Below, in pieces: positions 8,053-16,327 of a stretch of 64,000 bases of DNA. Position numbers and translations under genes: made by a program. The notes beneath the pieces were generated by a model. That model had not been told where the DNA came from, ran no database searches, and was given only the letters and a program-made list of their open reading frames with translations. The DNA is from Pseudopelagicola sp. Lineage in GTDB: Bacteria > Pseudomonadota > Alphaproteobacteria > Rhodobacterales > Rhodobacteraceae. The DNA lies in assembly GCA_026195905.1 (NCBI GenBank), contig JAPHRE010000054.1:1-64000 (forward strand), read 5' to 3'. Each line of letters opens with the position of its first letter. Position 1 is the first letter of the stretch.

Positions 8053-9060
8053 ATGACTGGAAGGGTTTTTCTAACAGGCGCTGCGGGGTTCATTGGCTTC
8101 CATCTGGCAAACCGTTTGTTGAAAGATGGCTGGGAGGTTTTGGGGTTTGATGGCCTAACGCCATACTATAGCCCAGAGCTCAAAGAGGCGCGCCTTTCGA
8201 TCCTTCAGGGGTATGACACCTTTTCTTTTGAACAAGCTATGCTCGAAGAGCCGGGCCGCCTGACCGACTGTATCGGAGCGTTTCAGCCGGATATTATTAT
8301 CCATTTGGCGGCGCAGGCGGGTGTGCGGTATTCGATCGACGCGCCGCGTTCTTATGTAACCTCGAATTTGATCGGTGCGCATGAGATACTTGAAGCCGCG
8401 CGCGCGCATCCTCCGAAACATCTTATGATGGCATCGACAAGCTCCGCCTATGGGGCCAACGATGAAATGCCCTATGCTGAACAGCACCGCGCGGTGCATC
8501 CGATGAGCTTTTACGCCGCGACAAAGATCGCGAACGAAGCTATGGCGCATTCCTACGCACACCTCTTTGATATCCCGACGACAATGTTTCGGTTCTTTAC
8601 CGTTTACGGGCCTTGGGGGCGGCCAGATATGGCGCCGATGAAATTTGCTCGGGCGATCCTGAACAATGAGCCGATTGACGTCTATAACTACGGCAACATG
8701 CAGCGCGATTTTACCTATGTGGGCGATCTCGTTGAAGGCATTGTCAGGCTTATGGGCAAAGCACCGACTGCGGACCCCATTGGACCTATGGATAGCCTTT
8801 CGCCGGTCGCGCCGTTTAGGGTTGTGAATATTGGCAACGGGTCGCCCGTGCCCTTGTCGGACTTCATTGCCGCACTTGAAGACGCGTTGGGACGCAAAGC
8901 GGAACGCAATCTGTTGCCGATGCAGCCCGGCGATGTGGTCGCGACATGGGCGGATGCGGCGTTGATCGAAGCCTTGGTCGGCAAGCTACCGCATACCGAT
9001 ATCAAGGACGGTGTGCAGGCATTCGTCGAGTGGTATCGCGGTTGGAATAGGGCTGAATAA
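8053..9060 (+). CDS. UDP-sugar 4-epimerase (UDP-glucuronate epimerase type)
   Basis: A 335-residue extended SDR with 'FLTGAAGFIGFHLA' for NAD binding, 'STSSAYG' (active-site Ser) and 'YAATKIANE' (Tyr-x-x-x-Lys), then 'RFFTVYGPWGRPDMA', the signature of UDP-glucuronate/UDP-galacturonate 4-epimerases. It would supply an acidic sugar such as galacturonate for the surface polysaccharide. A fragment of a close relative remains at 5996-6125. The ATG follows AAGGAC at a suitable distance. Confidence 0.88.
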   Translation: MTGRVFLTGAAGFIGFHLANRLLKDGWEVLGFDGLTPYYSPELKEARLSILQGYDTFSFEQAMLEEPGRLTDCIGAFQPDIIIHLAAQAGVRYSIDAPRSYVTSNLIGAHEILEAARAHPPKHLMMASTSSAYGANDEMPYAEQHRAVHPMSFYAATKIANEAMAHSYAHLFDIPTTMFRFFTVYGPWGRPDMAPMKFARAILNNEPIDVYNYGNMQRDFTYVGDLVEGIVRLMGKAPTADPIGPMDSLSPVAPFRVVNIGNGSPVPLSDFIAALEDALGRKAERNLLPMQPGDVVATWADAALIEALVGKLPHTDIKDGVQAFVEWYRGWNRAE

Positions 9061-9196
9061 AATGGTGGCGTGGGTCTGTGCCAAAGCCCTGCGAATGTGA
9101 CAGAAACCGTTCATGGTTTGACGTTTTTCGCATACTTGTTCGACAATCTCCGCTTAGACTAAACGCACGCCTTGCGTTTGAAGACGGAGATGCCCC

Positions 9197-11233
9197 TTGC
9201 AAAACGATCCCCTCCTGCAACCTTTTCAGCTCAAACACCTGACGCTCAAAAACCGCCTCATGATAACATCCCATGAGCCGGCCTATCCCGAAGATGGAAT
9301 GCCCAAAGATCGGTATCGCGCCTATCATGTTGAACGGGCGCGCGGCGGTGTGGCTTTGACGATGACCGCCGGGTCCGCAGTGGTGTCGCGCGATAGCCCG
9401 CCCGCCTTCAACAATATCCTTGCGTGGAAAGACGAAGTGGTCGGCCATATGCGCCAGTTGGTGGACGAATGCCACGATCACGACTGCGCAGTGATGATTC
9501 AGCTCACGCATTTGGGATGGCGCACACGCTGGGATAAGGGGGATTGGCTTCCGGTTGTGTCCCCGTCACATCGGCGCGAACCGGCCCATAGAGCCTACCC
9601 AAAGCGCATTGAGGACTGGGATATCGAGCGCATCATATCCGATTACGCCGATGCCGCCGAACGTATGCAGGCGGCCGGGCTTGATGGCATTGAACTCGAA
9701 GCATACGGCCACTTGCTGGATTCTTTCTGGTCTCCGCTTACCAATGACCTCGATGCGCCCTACGGTGGAAGCCTCTCAAATCGGATGCGGTTTGGGTTCG
9801 ATGTCCTCTCTGCCATTCGCGCGCGCGTGGGATCAGATTTCATCGTCGGTATCCGCTATGTGGGGGATCAACTCTTAAAGGGAGGGATCAGCAGTCAAGA
9901 GGGGCTAGAAATCTCGCGCCGTCTGAAAGAAAGCGGCATGGTCGATTTCCTGAATGTCATTCGCGGGCATCTTGAAACCGATGCTGCGCTGACGACTGTG
10001 ATCCCGGTCCAAGGCATGGCAAGCGCGCCGCACCTTGATTTTGCCGGTGAAATTCGAGCAGCGACAGATTTTCCAACCTTTCATGCCGCGCGCATCCAGG
10101 ACGTCGCCACGGCGCGCCATGCTGTGTCGAGTGGCAAGCTGGACATGGTTGGAATGACCCGCGCCCATATTGCCGAGCCGCATATCGTCAAAAAAATCAT
10201 GGCCGGAGAAGAAGAGCGCATCCGCCCCTGTGTGGGGGCGAACTACTGCCTTGATCGAATTTATCAGGGCGGCGCGGCGCGGTGTCTGCACAACCCGGCG
10301 ACAGGACGGGAATTAACGGTGCCGCATATCGTTGAGTCAGCGCCCAAGAAAAAACGCATCGTCGTGATCGGTGCGGGTCCGGCTGGACTGGAAGCTGCGC
10401 GTGTCGGGGCCGAAAGAGGACATGAGGTCATTGTGTATGAAGCTGCAAATGATCCCGGCGGTCAGATACGTTTGACCGCACAAACGCCGCGCAGATCGGA
10501 AATGATCGGCATTACGGATTGGCGCTATGAGGAATGTCTGAAGCATGGTGTGCGGTTTCATTTCAACAGCTATGCCGAGGCAGACGTCGTGTGCGCCGAA
10601 GGGCCGGATGTGGTGATTGTGGCAACCGGAGGACTTCCGGCGACCGACTTTATTGCCGAGGGCCAGAGCCTCGTTATATCGCCTTGGGATATCCTGAGCG
10701 AGGATGCCGCGCCGGGCGAAAATGTTTTGATCTATGATGAGGCGGGGGATTATGCCGGGCTTCAGGCGGCGGAAAAAATCGCTCAAACCGGCGCGCGGGT
10801 CGAGATCGTGATGCGCGACCGCAATATTGCGCCGGACGTCATGTCCATGTCCCTCACCCCTGCAATTCGCGCGCTACAGGGCGTGGATGTTGTCTTTACC
10901 GCAACCTGGCGGCTCGACGCTGTGCGTCGGCAAGGCAATTCACTTGTTGCAGAGCTTGGGAGTGACTTTGGCGCGGCCCGCAGTGAACGGCATGTGGATC
11001 AGGTTGTCATCAATCACGGAACCCGCCCCCTTGATGACCTCTACTTTGACTTGCGCCCACTGTCGTTGAACGCTGGTGCGGTGGACTATAATGCCTTGAT
11101 CGAGGGTCGCGCCCAGAGTGCAGAACGCAATCCGGGCGGCAGGTTTCAACTCTTCCGTATCGGAGACGCGGTATCGTCGCGAAACACGCATGCGGCGATA
11201 TATGATGCCTTGCGCCTTATGAAGAACATCTAG
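9197..11233 (+). CDS. Old Yellow Enzyme/dienoyl-CoA reductase-type flavoprotein
   Basis: A 678-residue two-part enzyme. Residues 1-~340 are an FMN TIM barrel of the NADH:flavin oxidoreductase family, followed by an iron-sulfur segment, and from about residue 385 a FAD/NAD(P) domain with 'IVVIGAGPAGLEAARVG'. This is the trimethylamine dehydrogenase/FadH layout; relatives in this group act as N-methylproline or other N-methyl amine demethylases, so the substrate is open. The usual C-x2-C-x2-C cluster motif reads C-VG-A-NY-C, so one cysteine ligand is alanine. The gene stands alone, 136 bp after the epimerase. Confidence 0.82.
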   Translation: MQNDPLLQPFQLKHLTLKNRLMITSHEPAYPEDGMPKDRYRAYHVERARGGVALTMTAGSAVVSRDSPPAFNNILAWKDEVVGHMRQLVDECHDHDCAVMIQLTHLGWRTRWDKGDWLPVVSPSHRREPAHRAYPKRIEDWDIERIISDYADAAERMQAAGLDGIELEAYGHLLDSFWSPLTNDLDAPYGGSLSNRMRFGFDVLSAIRARVGSDFIVGIRYVGDQLLKGGISSQEGLEISRRLKESGMVDFLNVIRGHLETDAALTTVIPVQGMASAPHLDFAGEIRAATDFPTFHAARIQDVATARHAVSSGKLDMVGMTRAHIAEPHIVKKIMAGEEERIRPCVGANYCLDRIYQGGAARCLHNPATGRELTVPHIVESAPKKKRIVVIGAGPAGLEAARVGAERGHEVIVYEAANDPGGQIRLTAQTPRRSEMIGITDWRYEECLKHGVRFHFNSYAEADVVCAEGPDVVIVATGGLPATDFIAEGQSLVISPWDILSEDAAPGENVLIYDEAGDYAGLQAAEKIAQTGARVEIVMRDRNIAPDVMSMSLTPAIRALQGVDVVFTATWRLDAVRRQGNSLVAELGSDFGAARSERHVDQVVINHGTRPLDDLYFDLRPLSLNAGAVDYNALIEGRAQSAERNPGGRFQLFRIGDAVSSRNTHAAIYDALRLMKNI

Positions 11234-11237
11234 GCCG

Positions 11238-11873
11238 TCAAATACGGAACACAGGTTGCAGCAGACGCGGCAAGAGGCGCTTGAAACTTAGCGGCTCGTC
11301 CGTGGCTACGAGACAAATACAAGGCACATCGCCGGTTGCGACGGGTTGGTGATCTAGGTCGCCATCCGCGACCTCAAGATCGCCCACGCCAAAATACCCT
11401 GTTTCGTCTTCAAACGCACCTTGCAGAACCAAGGTAAGCTCCAGCCCACCATGTCCGTGCTCGGGCACGGCTTCACCTGCCGGTATATAAAGAAGACGCA
11501 CAGATGAGGTGTTTTCATGATGCAATATAGATTGCCGGATCCCGGCGCCGAGCGGACGCCAACGCGGCGGCGTGCTGTTCATCGCTTCCATCAACGGTCC
11601 GGGGAAAATACCGGCCCGACGTATCGGCGCCTGTTCGCGCGGCGCGGCGTCGAGCATGTCGAGAACACGCCCCCGCAGGTCCGTTGACACTGCGCGCTCT
11701 GGACCTGTTTCAAGAAGGACGCCCCCAAGGCTCGCATGTGCTGCGTGGCTTGCCCGGCAAGTGTCGCACATAGAGATATGCGTTGCGACAACAAGCGCAT
11801 AGGCATGGGGTAGGTTTCCCGAAACATAGGCCGCCATCAGGGCGTCCGGTATGTGGTGGGAGATATTCTTCAT
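11238..11873 (-). CDS. chrR: ChrR anti-sigma factor
   Basis: A 211-residue zinc anti-sigma factor. The N-terminal domain has His6, His32, Cys36 and Cys39 ('HISMCDTC'), which matches the zinc site of the Rhodobacter sphaeroides ChrR anti-sigma domain. The C-terminal half is a cupin with 'PEHGHGGLE' and a later His in 'DLDHQPV', the domain needed to sense singlet oxygen. Its ATG overlaps the rpoE stop (ATGA), as expected for a sigma/anti-sigma pair. It holds RpoE inactive until singlet oxygen or organic peroxides appear. Confidence 0.93.
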   Translation of the reverse strand: MKNISHHIPDALMAAYVSGNLPHAYALVVATHISMCDTCRASHAAHASLGGVLLETGPERAVSTDLRGRVLDMLDAAPREQAPIRRAGIFPGPLMEAMNSTPPRWRPLGAGIRQSILHHENTSSVRLLYIPAGEAVPEHGHGGLELTLVLQGAFEDETGYFGVGDLEVADGDLDHQPVATGDVPCICLVATDEPLSFKRLLPRLLQPVFRI

Positions 11874-12424
11874 CGGCGTGTTGTTTCCCTAAGATCATGG
11901 CGCAGCCGTTCAAGACCGAGCCGAATGCGTGATTTGATTGTGCCAAGCGGAATACCCGTCGTTTCGCGGATTTCCGAATGACTTAATTCGCCAAGATAGG
12001 CCTTCTCGATCAGGTCGCGTTGCGACGGTTTGAGACGCGAAAGAGCGTCGCGAAGGGCCGATACTTCCTGTTCCAGCCCGACAATTTGTTCTGCATCACA
12101 TGTCTCTGTTTCTTCCGAAATCAAATCTTCTGGTACAGGACGGCTGCTGCGACGAAAGAGGTCGATCTGACGATTGCGTGCGATCTGGTAAATCCAGCCG
12201 GATACATCGGCACGCTTTGGGTCGAACTGATGGGCTTTGTTCCAAACGGCAAGCATCACATCCTGCACAACATCCTCTGCTTGGCCACTGGCAACACCCG
12301 AGCGGATCGCAAACCCCTTGAGGCGCGGGGCAAAGTGGTCAAACAGACTGGCAAAGGCCTGTTTGCTCCGGTTGTCTCTTACGGCAAGCATAAGTGTTGT
12401 CGCCTCACAGATCGTTTCATCCAT
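11870..12424 (-). CDS. rpoE: RpoE, ECF sigma factor (ECF11, singlet oxygen)
   Basis: A 184-residue ECF sigma factor. Region 2 spans residues ~22-90 ('EDVVQDVMLAVWNKAHQFDP', 'GWIYQIARNRQIDLFRR') and region 4 residues ~125-180 ('LSHSEIRETTGIPLGTIKSRIRLGLERL'). The start MDETICEA at 12424 fits family length; an open extension to 12829 runs through the promoter region and the divergent gene and is rejected. It is co-transcribed with chrR and preceded by a match to its own promoter, so it should autoregulate. Confidence 0.93.
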   Translation of the reverse strand: MDETICEATTLMLAVRDNRSKQAFASLFDHFAPRLKGFAIRSGVASGQAEDVVQDVMLAVWNKAHQFDPKRADVSGWIYQIARNRQIDLFRRSSRPVPEDLISEETETCDAEQIVGLEQEVSALRDALSRLKPSQRDLIEKAYLGELSHSEIRETTGIPLGTIKSRIRLGLERLRHDLRETTRR

Positions 12425-12540
12425 CACCGAAGAACGCGCGTCACACTCTATCTCCTCCCCAAGCGATGCGGAGGATACCGGTGTCGCCCGGTCATGTTTG
12501 CCAGTGCTGGCAGAGTGGATCTGTTCAAGCAGCATACCTC

Positions 12541-12569
12541 TCTTACGCCCGGAGGTCAGATTTGGATCA
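12541..12569 (-). promoter_or_regulatory. RpoE-type promoter of rpoE-chrR
   Basis: On the minus strand the -35 element TGATCC (12569-12564) and the -10 element TAAGA (12545-12541) are separated by exactly 18 bases. This is a perfect match to the RpoE/ECF11 consensus known from Rhodobacter sphaeroides. It lies 117 bp upstream of the rpoE start and implies positive autoregulation. Confidence 0.85.
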
Positions 12570-12574
12570 ATTTT

Positions 12575-12603
12575 TGATCTGCTTTGGGAAAAAAACCGTA
12601 ACC
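12575..12603 (+). promoter_or_regulatory. RpoE-type promoter of the singlet-oxygen operon
   Basis: On the plus strand TGATCT (12575-12580) is followed after 18 bases by TAACC (12599-12603). The match is near consensus, and its -35 is only 5 bp from the divergent -35, so the two form an inverted repeat (GATCAA...TTGATC). It sits 29 bp upstream of the ATG at 12633 and should drive the seven-gene operon. Confidence 0.7.
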
Positions 12604-12632
12604 GTTGAAAAGCCCAGTGTGCAGGAGACACT

Positions 12633-13910
12633 ATGTCATTCGATGTTCCAATTCCGATCCGCCGCAAGATCGCCATTGTCGGGGGGGGTATTTCCGGCCT
12701 GGCCACGGCGTATCTGCTTGCCGAAAAGCATGATGTGACCCTTTTTGAGGCCGAGCCTACCTTGGGGGGGCATGCAAGAACGGTGGTCGCGGGGCGCAAC
12801 GGCGACCAACCCGTGGATACGGGGTTCATCGTCTTTAACTATGCCAACTATCCGCATCTGACGGCAATGTTTCGCGATCTCGATGTCCCCGTCGAGAAAA
12901 GCGATATGAGCTTTGGTGCGACGATAGATAATGGTCGCGTTGAGTATGGTTTGCGTACGCTTGGCGCGCTTGTCGCGCAGCGCCGCAATTTTGCGCGCCC
13001 CGGCTATTATCGCATGGTGCGCGATATTTTGCGGTTTAATGCGCGCGCCGAGGCTTTGGCCGTTTCCGACGACATAACAATTGACGAACTGGTAGATGAA
13101 CTGGGCCTTGGAACGTGGTTCCGAGAGTATTACCTGCGTCCAATCTGTGGTGCGATCTGGTCGACCGGCACGGACAGGGTCGGAAACTTCCCGGCCAAAA
13201 CCTTGGTGCGGTTCTTCCGCAATCACGCTCTCATGAGCACGACCGGCCAACATCAATGGTGGACGGTAAGCGGCGGTAGCCGGGAATACGTCTCGCGCCT
13301 GTCGCGTCATCTTGGAGCGCAAGGGTGTGACCTGCGTCCGGATACGCCGGTTCAGAGCGTTGCGCGAAACGGTGGTGTCGTCCGTATCGCCTCCAAGCGT
13401 GGCGTTGAAACCTTTGATGAGGTGGTTTTTGCCTGCCACTCGGATCAGGCGTTGCGGCTTTTGGAAAATCCAACACGGGACGAGACGGCGGTTCTTGGAG
13501 ATATAAGCTACCAAGACAACCATGCGATCCTGCATTGTGATGAGCAACAGATGCCGCAAGTGCGTGGCTGTTGGTCCTCTTGGGTGTATCAGGCCGAGAG
13601 CCAAAAAGAGGCATCCGGTATTGGCGTCACCTACTGGATGAACCGGCTTCAGAATATCCCCGAAAACGATCCTCTCTTTGTAACGCTCAATCCGCTCAAA
13701 CCCGTGCGGGAGGACCGGATTTACGATCAAAAGACATTCCGACACCCGGTATTTGATCGCCCGGCCCTGATTGCACAGGCCCGTATGGGCGAGATTCAGG
13801 GAGAGAATAATACATGGTTTGCTGGCGCATATCTGCGCAACGGTTTCCACGAAGATGGCTTTGCAAGCGCGGTGCGTGTGGCGCGCGGGTTGGAACGGGT
13901 GATGCAATGA
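12633..13910 (+). CDS. FAD-dependent amine-oxidase-like desaturase
   Basis: A 425-residue flavoprotein with 'IAIVGGGISGLATAYLL' at residue ~14 (dinucleotide fold), 'EAEPTLGGHARTV' and a C-terminal 'FAGAYLRNGFHEDGF' FAD region. It resembles the NAD(P)/FAD protein at the head of the RpoE-dependent RSP_1091-1087 operon of Rhodobacter sphaeroides. From memory, that operon includes the desaturase (UfaD) of furan fatty acid synthesis; this gene is the best candidate for it. It is the first gene after the RpoE-type promoter and overlaps the next by ATGA. Confidence 0.82.
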   Translation: MSFDVPIPIRRKIAIVGGGISGLATAYLLAEKHDVTLFEAEPTLGGHARTVVAGRNGDQPVDTGFIVFNYANYPHLTAMFRDLDVPVEKSDMSFGATIDNGRVEYGLRTLGALVAQRRNFARPGYYRMVRDILRFNARAEALAVSDDITIDELVDELGLGTWFREYYLRPICGAIWSTGTDRVGNFPAKTLVRFFRNHALMSTTGQHQWWTVSGGSREYVSRLSRHLGAQGCDLRPDTPVQSVARNGGVVRIASKRGVETFDEVVFACHSDQALRLLENPTRDETAVLGDISYQDNHAILHCDEQQMPQVRGCWSSWVYQAESQKEASGIGVTYWMNRLQNIPENDPLFVTLNPLKPVREDRIYDQKTFRHPVFDRPALIAQARMGEIQGENNTWFAGAYLRNGFHEDGFASAVRVARGLERVMQ

Positions 13911-14656
13911 AACCTTGGCCTGAACATATCCGTGGAGCGACGACCCATGCGCGCCGGGGCGGCATTAAGAACGCGTTTCGTTATGGTGTTGATTATGTGC
14001 TCATCGACCCGGATTCGACCAAGACTCCGCTCTTGTTTTCGCGCAATCGGTTTAATCTGGCGTCGGTTTTGGATCGTCATCATGGTGGGCCTGTCGGCAA
14101 CGGTCGGGGCAAGCTTTGGGCAGCAGACATCCTCGCCGATGCAGGACTAAAACCGGATCGCCTTTTGCTCCTGACGCAACCGCGATTTTTGACCTATGTC
14201 TTCAATCCCGTGAGCTTTTGGCTGGCGTTTTGCGGCGATGATCTGGTGGCCGTTATCGCAGAGGTCAACAATACCTTTGGCGATCGGCATTCTTACCTGT
14301 GTCATCTGGACGGTTTCGCGCCGATTTCTCCCGGTGATCGGATAGAGGCCGATAAGATATTTCACGTGTCTCCGTTTCAGGACGTGGGGGGCACATACCA
14401 ATTCAACTTTGATGTGTCTCAGGACCGAATCGCGATCCGTATCGCGCATTTCAATGGGGAAGAGGGGCTTGTCGCGACATTGAGCGGCACGCGTGCACCG
14501 CTCAACAACAGGCGTCTTCTGGGGGCTATGGCGCGGCGACCCTTTGGTCCGCTTCGCACCATCGCGTTGATCTACTGGCAGGCCTTGCGCCTCAAAATAA
14601 AGGGCGCGCCCTACAAGAACCGCCCAACCCCGCCCGAAAAGGAGGTTTCCCAATGA
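13907..14656 (+). CDS. DUF1365 family protein
   Basis: A 249-residue protein with the family signatures 'FNPVSFWLAF' near residue 98, 'EVNNTFGDRHSYL' and 'FHVSPFQDVGGTYQF'. DUF1365 genes lie next to the amine-oxidase-like gene and a cyclopropane-synthase-like methylase in many bacteria. The biochemical role is unproven; a step in modifying phospholipid acyl chains is the natural guess. Start and stop codons both overlap neighbours (ATGA), giving tight coupling. Confidence 0.85.
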   Translation: MKPWPEHIRGATTHARRGGIKNAFRYGVDYVLIDPDSTKTPLLFSRNRFNLASVLDRHHGGPVGNGRGKLWAADILADAGLKPDRLLLLTQPRFLTYVFNPVSFWLAFCGDDLVAVIAEVNNTFGDRHSYLCHLDGFAPISPGDRIEADKIFHVSPFQDVGGTYQFNFDVSQDRIAIRIAHFNGEEGLVATLSGTRAPLNNRRLLGAMARRPFGPLRTIALIYWQALRLKIKGAPYKNRPTPPEKEVSQ

Positions 14657-15813
14657 GCATTTTTGACAAACCCGTGCGCCACGAATTCCTGTCCTCTTGT
14701 GAAGGTATGCGCCACGGGCGTTTACACCTCATCACACCAGAGGGCGACCGGCATGTCTTTGGCAACGATGGCCCCGAGGCCGAGATGCGCTTGCATGATT
14801 GGTCCGTCATTCCAGCAATGGCGGCGCGCGGTGATGTGGGGCTTGGCGAAACCTATGTGGAAGGGCTCTGGGAAACACCGTCTATTGAGAACCTGACCTC
14901 GGTTGCGCTCCGCAATCTGGACCATTTCAACCAATTCGCACATCCCTCGCCTTGGAATGCGCTGCGATATCGGGTCGTGGACCGGATCATGCGCGCAAAT
15001 TCAAGGCGCGGCGCGGCGCGCAACATCAAAAGTCATTACGACGTTGGAAACGAATTCTATCAGCTTTGGCTCGACCGGGGCATGACCTATTCTTCTGCGC
15101 TATTTGCAGAGGGCGACGATTGCCTCGAGTCCGCGCAGAACAGAAAATATGATCGCATTCTGAACCGTCTCGGCGCGGGCGAAAAGGTGCTTGAGATCGG
15201 CTGCGGTTGGGGCGGATTTGCCGAACGCGCCGCAGAGGCGGGGCGCTCTGTCAAAGGGGTAACGATATCCCCCTCGCAGAAAGGCTATGCCGACGCGCGC
15301 CTTGATGGGCGGGCCGAGATTGACTTGTGTGACTACCGCAATGTCGATGGCACATTTGACAGCATTGTCTCGATTGAGATGATTGAAGCCGTAGGCGAGC
15401 GATATTGGCCAACCTATTTCGAAACCCTCAGCAAACGGCTTTCGCAAAATGGGCGCGCCGTTGTGCAGGCGATCACGGTCTCGGACTCGTATTTCGATAT
15501 CTACCGCAAAGGGTCTGACTTTATCCGCCAATATACTTTCCCCGGCGGTATGCTGCTTTCGGACGGGATCATCGCACGCGAGGCGCGCAAAGCCGGGCTT
15601 GAGGTGCGCGACAATTTTGCGTTTGGCCAAGATTACGCGCGCACCTGCCGAATTTGGTCGCAAAGGCTCCTTAGTGAGCGCGACCGGATCATGCGCCTTG
15701 GATACGACCAGCGGTTCCTGCGCAGTTGGCAATATTACCTTGAAATCTGCGCGGCGAGCTTTGCCGTGGGACAGACGGATGTGGTTCAGGTCGAGCTGGC
15801 CCATGCGCGGTAA
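14653..15813 (+). CDS. cyclopropane-fatty-acid-synthase-like methyltransferase
   Basis: A 386-residue SAM-dependent methyltransferase. 'VLEIGCGWGGFAERA' (~residue 177) is the SAM site, and 'NIKSHYDVGNEFYQLWLDRGMTYS' and 'QYTFPGGML' are typical of the CFA synthase family. In Rhodobacter sphaeroides the RpoE-controlled relative adds a methyl group to vaccenoyl chains as the first step to furan fatty acids. Here the gene lies inside the RpoE operon. Ordinary cyclopropanation is the alternative. Confidence 0.88.
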   Translation: MSIFDKPVRHEFLSSCEGMRHGRLHLITPEGDRHVFGNDGPEAEMRLHDWSVIPAMAARGDVGLGETYVEGLWETPSIENLTSVALRNLDHFNQFAHPSPWNALRYRVVDRIMRANSRRGAARNIKSHYDVGNEFYQLWLDRGMTYSSALFAEGDDCLESAQNRKYDRILNRLGAGEKVLEIGCGWGGFAERAAEAGRSVKGVTISPSQKGYADARLDGRAEIDLCDYRNVDGTFDSIVSIEMIEAVGERYWPTYFETLSKRLSQNGRAVVQAITVSDSYFDIYRKGSDFIRQYTFPGGMLLSDGIIAREARKAGLEVRDNFAFGQDYARTCRIWSQRLLSERDRIMRLGYDQRFLRSWQYYLEICAASFAVGQTDVVQVELAHAR

Positions 15814-16327
15814 CCTCCTCCCCCGTAAGGCGGGCCTTCTGTTTGGCTTGATGATCTCTGTCTGGGCCGTGGAGGTCACAGCGCGCGACATAAGCAACCC
15901 GATGGAGGTCGGCGCAGCCGAAGTGCGCCTTTTCGGGTTCAAGCTCTATGATGCGCGGCTATTGACACCGGGCGGCCAGGGTTTTGACCCGCGCAAGCCA
16001 CATGCGCTTGAGCTGCGCTATGCCCGGTCGTTTGACCGCGACTCCCTGCTCAAGGCAACTCGCAAGGAGATGCAGCGTATCGAAGGGCGGGGTGCCGGGA
16101 TTTCTCTGACAATGGAGCGCCTGAGCACCTGCTTCAAAGATGTGTCCTCCGGTGACCGCTTCAAGGCGACGGCCCTGACAGCGGACCGTTTGGTGTTTTC
16201 GCTCAATGGCACCCCAACCTGCGATGTGACGGCGCCCCGGCTGGCCTCGCGCTTCCTGTCCATATGGCTTTCGGACAAAGCGCGCGACCCAATGCTTTCG
16301 CGAAAGCTACGTGGCCTCGCGCAATGA
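15803..16327 (+). CDS. secreted chalcone-isomerase-like protein
   Basis: A 174-residue protein with an N-terminal signal-type hydrophobic stretch (residues ~8-27, ending 'TARDI') and the pattern 'EVRLFGFKLYDARLLTP', matching the chalcone isomerase-like domain of bacterial periplasmic proteins. Such proteins bind fatty acid-like ligands in plants; the bacterial role is unknown. The start at 15803 overlaps the methylase gene by 11 bases and gives a sensible signal peptide; a longer in-frame reading would overlap the methylase by 365 bases. Confidence 0.75.
   Translation: MRGNLLPRKAGLLFGLMISVWAVEVTARDISNPMEVGAAEVRLFGFKLYDARLLTPGGQGFDPRKPHALELRYARSFDRDSLLKATRKEMQRIEGRGAGISLTMERLSTCFKDVSSGDRFKATALTADRLVFSLNGTPTCDVTAPRLASRFLSIWLSDKARDPMLSRKLRGLAQ

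Noticed and set aside
12425-12829. N-terminal extension of RpoE to 319 residues
   Set aside because: It runs through both promoters and into the divergent flavoprotein gene and exceeds the ECF sigma length.
12636-13907. 423-codon open frame antisense to the flavoprotein gene
   Set aside because: It mirrors the coding frame of the flavoprotein, has no ribosome site, and its product is Arg/His-rich nonsense.
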